From assembly GCA_041855445.1 (NCBI GenBank), contig JBHAEG010000070.1, positions 1 through 5,596 of the forward strand: 5,596 nt of DNA. Reading direction: 5' to 3'. Below the pieces are notes generated by a model. It saw only the letters and a program-made list of their open reading frames with translations. It searched no databases and was not told where the DNA came from. Below, one piece after another: positions 1 through 5,596 of the stretch; positions within the stretch are counted from its first letter, which is position 1, and each line of letters starts with the position of its first letter. The stretch is from Faucicola sp041855445. GTDB lineage: Bacteria > Pseudomonadota > Gammaproteobacteria > Pseudomonadales > Moraxellaceae. Made by a program: the position numbers and the translations under genes.

Positions 1-305
1 TGATGTCATCATGCCAAATATAATATTGCACATCAAGGGTTTTTTGGGCAACTTGGCTTAAGCCCAAACGAGCAACAAACGCATCTTGCCCGTTTTGGAG
101 TGGATAAATACCGCTTTGCCCTTGGTGGGTGTTAAGCTGCGTTGCAAAATGCTGGGTCAGCGTACTGTCCGCTGTTGGGGTGCTGGCTTGGTATGGCTGT
201 CCATGTGGGTAAATTTTTGTGCATTAGGGCGATGACCGCCATCAATACCAACAAAGCACCAAATAAAATCAGTGTCAATTTTTTAAAGAAAGATAAAATT
301 TTCAT
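1..305 (-). pseudogene. Phospholipase D superfamily protein, N-terminal part, frameshifted and cut by the window edge
   Basis: The ATG at 305 opens a frame beginning MKILSFFKK, followed by a hydrophobic segment (about residues 10-28, LTLILFGALLVLMAVIALM) that looks like an N-terminal membrane anchor or signal. This frame stops at 132-134 after 57 codons. A second frame is open from about 223 to the window edge. It reads TADSTLTQHF, then QSGIYPLQNGQDAFVARL, then LDVQYYIWHDDI. The pattern SG-x-x-PL-x-x-G-x-DAF-x-ARL followed by DVQYYIWHDD is the typical start of PLD/cardiolipin-synthase-like proteins, just before the first HKD domain. Joining the frames needs one base removed between 224 and 132. 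Removing one C from the CCCC run near 177-180 gives ...IPSQ-HPTADSTL..., which fits the family. A GGTGA sequence 4 bases upstream supports the start. The HKD catalytic motifs lie outside the window. Family assignment is good; whether the gene is truly dead is uncertain, since a sequencing error would look the same. Confidence 0.75.
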
Positions 306-374
306 ACATTCACCAGCCGTCTAAAATAAACATGATTAAAAACACCAAATTTGCTTGTTAAATTTACAGTTAAA

Positions 375-391
375 AATGATATTTTATCATT
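375..391. promoter_or_regulatory. Perfect 7-bp-arm palindrome AATGATA-TTT-TATCATT, possible operator upstream of the PLD gene
   Basis: The sequence reads AATGATATTTTATCATT, with two exact 7-base inverted arms around three T residues, 70 bases upstream of the PLD start codon. The arms resemble the ATGATA/TATCAT half-sites recognised by dimeric repressors such as Fur, but the spacing differs from the standard Fur box. In such an AT-rich region a palindrome of this size can also arise by chance. The operator role is a guess; only the symmetry is seen. Confidence 0.25.
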
Positions 392-561
392 GAAATGACA
401 GACCATCTGTTTTATTGGATTAAAAATTGTTAATTCATGATGTGGTGAATTTTTGGGCATTTTGATAAAATGCGGTGATGAGTGAAAACCAAATGTTTAA
501 TAATTAATTGGGTGTATATTTATTCACAAAATTTCCATAAAGGTAGCCCAATAAAATGGAT

Positions 562-604
562 AAAACGTATGCAATAATTCATAATTAATCGCATACGTTT
601 TTTT
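562..604 (-). terminator. Hairpin terminator of the hemerythrin-like gene, possibly bidirectional
   Basis: Bases 562-572 (AAAACGTATGC) pair perfectly with 591-601 (GCATACGTTTT), giving an 11-bp stem with an 18-base loop. On the minus strand the hairpin begins 12 bases after the hemerythrin-like stop codon at 614-616, and its descending arm ends in four U residues followed by AU. On the plus strand the same stem ends in a run of seven T residues (598-604), so it would also work, and perhaps better, in that direction. The stem and its position are clear; bidirectional activity is inferred. Confidence 0.75.
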
Positions 605-613
605 GATGGAGTT

Positions 614-1177
614 TTAAGTCAAACGATACTGCTCAGACAACGCCAAAATCGGAATCACCAAATCTTCTTCATCGGTCAAATGCCGATATAGCCATTCTCC
701 GCTGTCTTTGATTGTCTGATATAGCTGTTCGCCAAGTTTTGGGTCGTTGGCTTCTTGCTGTTTTAGCTGATCAAGCAGCGTTTGGATTTGGTTAAGCTGA
801 CGTTCAATTTGCTGATGGTCGCTATCAAGCACATCAAAGCCTTTGTCCAATTTGGGTTCACGTCGCCGCAATTTTGGAAAATAATGATGGTCTTCAATGC
901 CGTGATGACCATGCAAATGCCCATAATGTGAGCGAGCAAACCCAAAAAGCTGATAACGATATTCCGACCATTCAAGCGTGCCGTTTTGGTAGTCTTGATT
1001 GAGCTGTTCAATCTGTCCTTGCCCGTGGCGTAAACTTTGGTGCATACCAAGCCACGTGCTTGCGGTACAAAAACTTGGCAAATGATACCACTTTTCAGGG
1101 GGCATTTGCTCATGTAAATACAGCCAGTCGCTTTGAAGTTTGCTACTCATGTGAGTGGGGTTGAACTTTGTATTCAT
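614..1177 (-). CDS. Hemerythrin-like HHE cation-binding domain protein, 187 aa
   Basis: This is a small soluble protein with no signal peptide or membrane segment. It is predicted to be a four-helix bundle of the hemerythrin/HHE type that binds a di-iron centre. Residue numbers run from the ATG at 1177. Candidate metal ligands are H46 and H51, the histidine-rich stretch H84-x-x-H87...GHHGIEDHHYFP (H91, H92, E95, H97, H98), D120-H121, and H166-x-x-D169-E170-E171 followed by LVIP. The repeated H...E(E/D)...P layout is the family signature. Members are linked to oxygen or nitric oxide sensing, iron handling or stress repair; which applies here cannot be told. The frame stays open up to 1297, but that extension crosses a probable promoter and begins right after the hsdR stop, so I reject it. 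The ATG at 1177 has a GGGA sequence 8 bases upstream; an in-frame ATG at 1150 has no such site. The gene appears to be its own unit, with promoter and terminator. Confidence 0.8.
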   Translation of the reverse strand: MNTKFNPTHMSSKLQSDWLYLHEQMPPEKWYHLPSFCTASTWLGMHQSLRHGQGQIEQLNQDYQNGTLEWSEYRYQLFGFARSHYGHLHGHHGIEDHHYFPKLRRREPKLDKGFDVLDSDHQQIERQLNQIQTLLDQLKQQEANDPKLGEQLYQTIKDSGEWLYRHLTDEEDLVIPILALSEQYRLT

Positions 1178-1208
1178 GATATATGTCCCAGAAGATGAAA
1201 ATAATATC

Positions 1209-1238
1209 ATAATATGGTGTATGAAAAATATATTACAA
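1209..1238 (-). promoter_or_regulatory. Probable sigma-70 promoter of the hemerythrin-like gene
   Basis: On the minus strand, TTGTAA (1238-1233) and TATTAT (1214-1209) are separated by 18 bases and lie 32-61 bases upstream of the ATG at 1177, so transcription would start near 1202. A palindrome, ATATT-AC-AATAT (1230-1241), overlaps the -35 hexamer and could be a repressor site. The surrounding sequence is very AT-rich, so other hexamer pairs are possible. The placement supports the downstream start codon. Confidence 0.4.
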
Positions 1239-1260
1239 TATTTTATTTTTTGAATATAAA

Positions 1261-1276
1261 GTTCTATATTTGGAAC
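1261..1276. repeat. Small inverted repeat GTTC-N8-GAAC in the hsdR to hemerythrin gap
   Basis: The sequence GTTCTATATTTGGAAC has 4-base inverted ends around an 8-base AT-rich centre. It lies 22 bases beyond the hsdR stop codon and upstream of the predicted hemerythrin promoter. It is too weak and has no T-run to be a terminator, and no other clear hairpin follows hsdR. It may be a binding site for a dimeric regulator or simply chance. Confidence 0.2.
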
Positions 1277-1297
1277 GTAATAACCATTTTCAAGCAC

Positions 1298-4054
1298 TTA
1301 AAGGGTATGTGTCGGTGAGCCGTTAAGTGTTTGCATTAAACTTCTTGTCCATGCTATTTTGAAAGATTCATCTTTGGCGAACAGTTTATACAATTCCAAT
1401 TCATCACGATGACGTTGGTTCATGACATTGCGTAAAATTTCTTGAAATGCCAAATTGCGTGTATGAATGTCAGGGTTATTTTTAAATTTGCTTTCAAAAT
1501 CTTTGTGATTGCGAATCCGCTCGGCAATATCCAAAAATTTAATCCGTTGTTCTTCAGGCGTTGCTCTCCAATCTTGAAACCAGCGATCATTGAAAGTTTT
1601 TATAATTTCGTCAATGGGGTCGGTTTCTTCATCTGCGCTATGTGTGCCACGTGGATTAGGGTTTTGTGGGTTAAGTTCGCTTTCTTCGTCTTGCAATTTA
1701 ATGTGGTCATTAAGTTTGGTTCGTGCCAAACCGTATGAACTTAAATCCACTGCATTTAAAATATCATCAAAATCATCTTTTGAATCTTTGACGTTAAGTT
1801 TTGGAATCAAAAATTTTAAGAACCAAAACAATTTTTCCCATTCTATTTGTTCAAATGTCATAATTGATGCCATCTGCCCATAAATTTTTACAAATTGCTT
1901 GGCTTTGATTTTAAAATCAACTTTTTCTTGTTGTTCCCATGCCAATTCACTATCAAAACGCTGTACTGCGACATCAATAATACCATGTAGGATTTGAATA
2001 TCTGCATTATTAAAATAGCTCGTTGTAAAGTTTTCTACTTCTTGTAATTGATAAACGCCAGTATCATCTAAGCTATCTTTTAAATCATGCAACACATTAA
2101 TATCGGTTGCTTCAGAAAGTTTTGTTGATGTATAAAATGGGTCAAAAGCTTGTTTGATGTCAGAAATTTCATTGAAAAAGTCCAACACAAATAAATCTTC
2201 GGTGCGTTTACCCAATTTATCCGCACTACGATTAAGACGAGATAATGCTTGTACACACAGTACGCCAGAGAGTTTTTTATCTACATACATGGTGGTCAGT
2301 TTGGGTTCATCAAAACCTGTTAAATATTTATTGGCAACCACAAGTAAGCGATATTCATCATCATTATCAAATTTTTTGGCAAGTTCATCTTCTGCAAAGC
2401 CATTGATTTGTGCTTCGGTGTATTCTACGCCATCAATTTTTTTACTGCCTGAAAAGGCAATCATGATTTTAAATGGGTTGCCACGTTCATTTAATAAATG
2501 CTGTAATGCTTGAAAATAGCGAATTGCCGTTTCAATATTTTGTGTAATGACCATGCCTTTGGCTTTGCCTTTGAGCTTTTTAGTATTAAATACTTGGGAA
2601 ATAAAATGCTCAAGCATTACTTCAGCTTTGATTTCAATGGTTTGTTTGGAGCTTTCAACATAAGCTTTGAGTTTGGCTTGAGCTTTTTTGCTGTTAAATT
2701 CGGGATTGTCTTCAATGGATTTTTGGATTTCATAAAAGCTTTTATAAGTGGTGTAATTGGCAATCACATCTAAAATAAAGCCTTCTTCAATCGCCTGTTT
2801 CATGGAATACAGATGAAATGGTTTAAACGAGCCATCAGCTTGCTTAGTACCAAATTTTTCTAGTGTGGTATTTTTTGGCGTGGCAGTAAAGGCAAAATAA
2901 GACGCATTACTTTGCATTTTGCGTGTTTGCATGGATTGCAAAATCAAGTCTTGTACATCAATGTCATCGTCATCATTACCCATATTTTTACCAATGGATT
3001 GGTTCATTTTATCATGTGCCGAACCTGATTGAGAGCTATGGGCTTCATCAATAATCACCGCAAATTGCTTGTCGCTCATATCGGCAATACCATCAACGAT
3101 AAATGGGAATTTTTGAATGGTGGTAATGATGATTTTTTTGCCGTTTTCCAATGCGTTACGCAATTCGGCAGAACTGCCCACTTTGGTATAAATATTATCA
3201 ACAATAGCAAAACTTTTGATATTATCGCCCAACTGTTTGTCTAACAATCGGCGGTCAGTTACCACAATCACCGAATCAAACACAGGTTTTTCTATGCTAC
3301 GGTGATTTGTTGTATTGATATTAGCTGGATAGGTTTCAAGTAATTGATAGGCAAGCCAAGTAATTGAATTAGATTTACCTGAACCTGCCGAATGTTGAAT
3401 CAAATAACATTTGCCTGCCCCATATTTGCTGACATCATCAAGTAAATGATGTACCACTTGCCATTGATGATAGCGTGGGAAAAATAAAACTTTATCATTT
3501 AAATTGACATCAGATTTAGCCATTAATTTTTTCTTGTTATCTTTTTTATTGTCCGTTTTTTCAACTTTGGCTAGACGAATAAAATGTTGAATCAATGTTG
3601 CAAGGCTATGTTTACTAAAAATCTCTTCCCATAAATAGGCAGTACGAATGCCAGATGGGTTAGGGGGATTGCCTTTGCCGTGATGATTGCCTTTATTAAA
3701 TGGTAAAAAGAATGTACTTTCTCCATCTACTCGAGTGGTCATATAGACTTCTTCGGTATCAACGGCAAAATGCACCAAACAACGTGCAAATTGAAATAAT
3801 GACTCACGAATATCACGTTCACGATATTGTTTTTGGGCATGAAAACGGGCGTTTTGTCCTGTCCAATGGTTTTTTAATTCTAATGTGGCAATCGCTAAGC
3901 CATTAATAAACAATACCATATCGACAGTTTCATTATTTTTGGTGGAATAAGGGATTTGACGTGTACAACTAAAGATGTTTTGCTCAAACTGCTGTTTGAT
4001 TTTGTCGCCACTATATTGCCAGTGGAATGGGGTAAAACAAATTAAAATGGGCAT
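1298..4054 (-). CDS. hsdR: Type I restriction enzyme R subunit (HsdR), main fragment lacking about the first 123 residues
   Basis: HsdR is the ATP-driven DNA translocase and endonuclease of the type I HsdR-HsdM-HsdS complex. In this 918-residue frame the nuclease active site is D45...E59-L-K61 (VDMVLF...LELK), a PD-(D/E)xK arrangement. The helicase motor follows: Walker A AGSGKS (223-228), DEAH box (336-339), motif III TATP (390-393), motif V TGFDEP (579-584) and motif VI QALSRLNR (602-609). A helical C-terminal region follows, which in relatives contacts the methylase. A GNPPNPSG loop (128-135) between nuclease and motor is typical of this HsdR subgroup. The first ~13 codons (MPILICF...) are an out-of-frame reading; genuine homology begins around YSGDK. 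The missing N-terminus lies in another frame at 4011-4385, and joined they would make about 1028 residues, a normal family length. The ATG at 4054 has only a weak AAGGG 14 bases upstream, so translation here would rely on reinitiation. The gene is probably inactivated or reduced unless the frameshift is an error. Confidence 0.88.
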   Translation of the reverse strand: MPILICFTPFHWQYSGDKIKQQFEQNIFSCTRQIPYSTKNNETVDMVLFINGLAIATLELKNHWTGQNARFHAQKQYRERDIRESLFQFARCLVHFAVDTEEVYMTTRVDGESTFFLPFNKGNHHGKGNPPNPSGIRTAYLWEEIFSKHSLATLIQHFIRLAKVEKTDNKKDNKKKLMAKSDVNLNDKVLFFPRYHQWQVVHHLLDDVSKYGAGKCYLIQHSAGSGKSNSITWLAYQLLETYPANINTTNHRSIEKPVFDSVIVVTDRRLLDKQLGDNIKSFAIVDNIYTKVGSSAELRNALENGKKIIITTIQKFPFIVDGIADMSDKQFAVIIDEAHSSQSGSAHDKMNQSIGKNMGNDDDDIDVQDLILQSMQTRKMQSNASYFAFTATPKNTTLEKFGTKQADGSFKPFHLYSMKQAIEEGFILDVIANYTTYKSFYEIQKSIEDNPEFNSKKAQAKLKAYVESSKQTIEIKAEVMLEHFISQVFNTKKLKGKAKGMVITQNIETAIRYFQALQHLLNERGNPFKIMIAFSGSKKIDGVEYTEAQINGFAEDELAKKFDNDDEYRLLVVANKYLTGFDEPKLTTMYVDKKLSGVLCVQALSRLNRSADKLGKRTEDLFVLDFFNEISDIKQAFDPFYTSTKLSEATDINVLHDLKDSLDDTGVYQLQEVENFTTSYFNNADIQILHGIIDVAVQRFDSELAWEQQEKVDFKIKAKQFVKIYGQMASIMTFEQIEWEKLFWFLKFLIPKLNVKDSKDDFDDILNAVDLSSYGLARTKLNDHIKLQDEESELNPQNPNPRGTHSADEETDPIDEIIKTFNDRWFQDWRATPEEQRIKFLDIAERIRNHKDFESKFKNNPDIHTRNLAFQEILRNVMNQRHRDELELYKLFAKDESFKIAWTRSLMQTLNGSPTHTL
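4011..4019 (-). other. Frameshift site that splits hsdR
   Basis: The upstream frame ends ...NLFYPIPLA-I-stop (TAG at 4011-4013), while the downstream frame continues YSGDKIKQQFEQNIF. Related HsdR proteins run without a break through FYPxPLA and on to the equivalent of NIFSVTRQ. Taking one base out of the ATAT stretch (for example CTG GCA TAT AGT) restores L-A-Y-S-G-D. So the window has one extra base, or lacks two, here. A TAA at about 4060-4062 in the downstream frame sets the other limit of the shift. No homopolymer or tandem repeat is present that would suggest slippage or phase variation. Confidence 0.8.
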
Positions 4055-4385
4055 TATTAATTTTTAAACCCTTTTTGAGTAGATATAACACGCCGTGTTT
4101 TTTAATCATACGATCAAAGCGTTCGATGATTTTGCGTTGCCAATCGCTGGGGTTGAATTGTCTAAAACTGTTTAAGGTATCTACTTGGGTGTTTTCTAAA
4201 AATTGCCAAAATAAATGAGTATCCAAAGCAAAAGTTTTGTCAAAATGATTTGGCGAACCCAAAACAAAACCATGATTTTCTACCAGTGGTAAGGCATTGG
4301 CGTTGCCCAGTTGCTCACGGCTTGTGCCTGTCAGGGTTTGTTCAATCAGAATTTCTATAGATTTTTCTTTGGTGTCAGAAGTCAT
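4011..4385 (-). CDS. hsdR: Type I restriction enzyme R subunit (HsdR), N-terminal fragment, 124 aa
   Basis: This is the natural start of hsdR. The ATG at 4385 is preceded by a good ribosome binding site, AAGGA, 7 bases upstream, and lies 58 bases after the fic stop codon, so the genes are probably cotranscribed. Landmarks of the family N-terminus are FALDTHLFWQFLENTQ (52-67), SDWQRKIIERFDRMIKKHGV (80-99) and HFNLFYPIPLA (113-123). These form the first part of the HsdR nuclease domain; the catalytic residues themselves lie in the next fragment. The frame stops one codon after the conserved PLA, overlapping the main fragment's frame by 44 bases. Alone, 124 residues without the catalytic triad should have no activity. 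It and 1298-4054 are best read as one broken gene spanning 1298-4385. Confidence 0.85.
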   Translation of the reverse strand: MTSDTKEKSIEILIEQTLTGTSREQLGNANALPLVENHGFVLGSPNHFDKTFALDTHLFWQFLENTQVDTLNSFRQFNPSDWQRKIIERFDRMIKKHGVLYLLKKGLKINNAHFNLFYPIPLAI

Positions 4386-4392
4386 GTGAATT

Positions 4393-4397
4393 TCCTT
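4393..4397 (-). promoter_or_regulatory. Ribosome binding site fixing the hsdR start at 4385
   Basis: On the minus strand AAGGA sits 7 bases before the ATG at 4385. This is the strongest Shine-Dalgarno match near any start in the window, and shows that hsdR translation was built to begin here rather than at the ATG at 4054. Confidence 0.65.
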
Positions 4398-4443
4398 GTT
4401 TGTAAGTTAGCAATGTTGCGATAATACTGTGTTTACCATCATA

Positions 4444-5596
4444 TTAATGCTGAAATGCTTGGGTAATGGCATCTAATAACCGTTGCCACAAATCTTCATT
4501 ATTTTCCAAAAAATCAAACTCTTTGATGAGCTTATTGGTTAATTTGCCTTGATTTTGTCTGGCACTGCGGATAATGCGGTCAGCATAATCATTAGGCATT
4601 TCTATAATTTCTTTGATGGCTTCTCTTGCCTTTTCGTGGTGCAATAAATACAATGACTCTTCACGCATATCACGATTGACCACTTGTTCAATTAATTCAG
4701 CCAAATAAACCACATGATGGCTCAAATCAGGATACGACCAAATGGGATTGGCTTTATTTTGGGCATCAAAAATCAAATTTGAGTGGATACCATCATCATA
4801 AACCGTCTGTTTTTTGCTAAAAGAATAGTCATCGCCAATGCCTTGCATCAGTGGTTTGGACACTTCATCTAATAATGCAAAATAACGTTGCCGTTCTTGG
4901 GCTGATTCTGCAATCACGCCCGATATGGGCAAAATCACATTATCAGGCAATACTTTATCTCGCCTTAACACATCATTCAATAAAAAACGATGCACACGCC
5001 CATTGCCATCTGCCAAAGGATGAATATACACAAAACCAAACGCCAATACTGCACTTCGCATAATCGGCGATTGTCCTTGCGTTTTTTGCCAAAATGCTTT
5101 TAACCCTGCCAATTTGGCTGGCACCAGCGGATAAGATGGGGCAATATAATGCACAATCTCTTGAAAATGATGCGTTTGCCCAACAAACACAGGCGACAAA
5201 CGCACACCATAATGGCTAAACACCGCCTTATCGCCCAAAATTTCTTTTTGCAAATGGCTTAAACTGGTTTCATCAAGCGGTAATTCGCCTTTGCCTGTGA
5301 GACGTGCAATCACATCGGCAAAACGGGCAATGCGTGATGTTTGATTGCCTTCGCCTTCAATTTTAAAGCTGGCTTTGCTTTCCCTTAAAGTCAGCCAAAC
5401 CGATGACCGCATCAGCAATTCTTCGCCAAATTCATCAATCAAACCGTTTAACAAAGTTTGCACATTCAACGCCATCGCCCGTTCAAACTGTGCGGTTTTA
5501 ATCAATGTGGGGCAAAAATCACGATTGCCTGCCAAATTATTATTCACACGCCAACGTGGGCATTTTTCAATTTGCCCATTTGATGCGGTAATCAAA
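4444..5596 (-). CDS. Fic family protein (probable AMP transferase), N-terminus beyond the window
   Basis: Fic proteins usually transfer AMP from ATP to a hydroxyl side chain of a target protein, and many act as regulated toxins. Counting from the first residue readable in the window (position 5595), the catalytic motif is HPLADGNGRVHR at 192-203. It includes the histidine base, the acidic metal ligand, the anion-binding GNGR loop and the second arginine. Upstream, S76-F-K-I-E80-G81 matches the (S/T)xxxE(G/N) inhibitory motif; its place before the Fic domain marks a class II, self-inhibited protein. The conserved block around RWRVNNNLAG...CP (14-29) is typical of a longer subgroup with an extra N-terminal region. 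The frame is open to the edge without a real start, so an unknown number of residues is missing; the TTG at 5595 is not a credible start. The C-terminal ~120 residues are helical with no recognised motif. Fic genes are often found inside type I restriction operons beside hsdR. The target and any link to restriction are unknown. Confidence 0.88.
   Translation of the reverse strand, partial: LITASNGQIEKCPRWRVNNNLAGNRDFCPTLIKTAQFERAMALNVQTLLNGLIDEFGEELLMRSSVWLTLRESKASFKIEGEGNQTSRIARFADVIARLTGKGELPLDETSLSHLQKEILGDKAVFSHYGVRLSPVFVGQTHHFQEIVHYIAPSYPLVPAKLAGLKAFWQKTQGQSPIMRSAVLAFGFVYIHPLADGNGRVHRFLLNDVLRRDKVLPDNVILPISGVIAESAQERQRYFALLDEVSKPLMQGIGDDYSFSKKQTVYDDGIHSNLIFDAQNKANPIWSYPDLSHHVVYLAELIEQVVNRDMREESLYLLHHEKAREAIKEIIEMPNDYADRIIRSARQNQGKLTNKLIKEFDFLENNEDLWQRLLDAITQAFQH

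Larger units (their letters stand above)
306..613. other. 308-base intergenic region between the hemerythrin-like gene and the PLD gene
   Basis: This AT-rich stretch contains no convincing gene on either strand; the longest start-to-stop runs are of the order of ten codons (for example ATG at 478 on the plus strand, MSENQMFNN). It should hold the promoter of the minus-strand PLD gene, but I could not pick a clear -35/-10 pair. It contains the hairpin terminator at 562-604 and a perfect short palindrome at 375-391. A weaker near-palindrome, GTGTATA-TT-TATTCAC, lies at 512-527 with one symmetric mismatch between the arms. Nothing else stands out. Confidence 0.6.

Noticed and set aside
142..324. 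A 60-codon plus-strand frame opposite the PLD N-terminus
   Set aside because: It overlaps sequence that encodes recognisable PLD-family protein on the other strand and shows no features of its own.
316..325. GCCGTCTAAA, one base away from the Neisseria DNA uptake sequence GCCGTCTGAA
   Set aside because: It is a single imperfect copy; I noticed no other in the window, and the rest of the window does not look like Neisseria.
763..1113. A 116-codon minus-strand frame inside the hemerythrin-like gene
   Set aside because: It is an alternate frame of a gene with clear metal-binding motifs and has no recognisable domain of its own.
1178..1297. A 40-codon upstream extension of the hemerythrin-like reading frame starting at 1297
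   Set aside because: It begins one base after the hsdR stop, contains the likely promoter, is very AT-rich and resembles no part of the family. The ATG at 1177 is the better start.
1442..3906. Several plus-strand open frames of 68-119 codons lying opposite hsdR
   Set aside because: They are antisense shadows of a conserved coding sequence, with no domain features or convincing start signals.
4011..4054. Programmed +1 ribosomal frameshift in hsdR
   Set aside because: The site has no known slippery +1 motif or stimulating Shine-Dalgarno spacing. Re-pairing from AUA to UAU is implausible, and HsdR is not known to use frameshifting.
41..4765. Recurring TTTTGGGCA motif (near 41, 452, 3832 and 4756) as a possible dispersed repeat
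   Set aside because: Most copies fall in coding sequence where the complementary strand reads as common Ala-Gln-Lys or similar codons. The flanks are not shared, so this is codon usage rather than a repeat.
5593..5595. TTG at the right edge as the start of Fic
   Set aside because: It appears only because the window ends there. The frame is open to the edge and this Fic subgroup has a longer N-terminal region.

Overview
This 5.6 kb AT-rich bacterial window carries all its recognisable genes on the minus strand. The protein types, base composition and intergenic style suggest a gammaproteobacterium of the Moraxellaceae, most likely Moraxella. That is an inference from recognition, not from a search. 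Read in the direction of transcription (high to low coordinates), the window holds a Fic-family protein whose N-terminus lies beyond the right edge, a type I restriction R subunit (HsdR) broken into two overlapping frames, a small hemerythrin-like HHE protein, a 308-base intergenic stretch, and the N-terminal part of a phospholipase D (PLD) superfamily protein that runs off the left edge.

Positions 1298-5596 look like the distal part of a type I restriction-modification operon. A fic gene directly upstream of hsdR is a familiar accessory arrangement, so hsdM and hsdS probably lie beyond position 5596. Fic has the complete HPxxDGNGRxxR catalytic motif and an S-x-x-x-E-G autoinhibitory motif, so it should be a self-restrained AMP transferase. 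HsdR keeps its nuclease triad and all its translocase motifs. However, its first ~123 residues (4011-4385) are in a different frame from the rest (1298-4054). The break behaves like one extra base near 4011-4019. If real, restriction is probably lost or reduced.

Positions 1-1297 are a separate functional block. The hemerythrin-like gene has its own plausible promoter just upstream of an ATG at 1177 and a clear hairpin terminator 12 bases after its stop codon. The PLD gene starts at 305, but its frame breaks between 224 and 132, again consistent with one extra base. Two disruptions of the same kind within 5.6 kb mean either genuine gene decay or base-calling errors in the assembly, and the sequence alone cannot decide which. 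No tRNA, rRNA, CRISPR array, insertion sequence or attachment site was seen. No wholly new system was found. The points most worth a second look are the split hsdR beside an intact-looking fic, and two unexplained palindromes.
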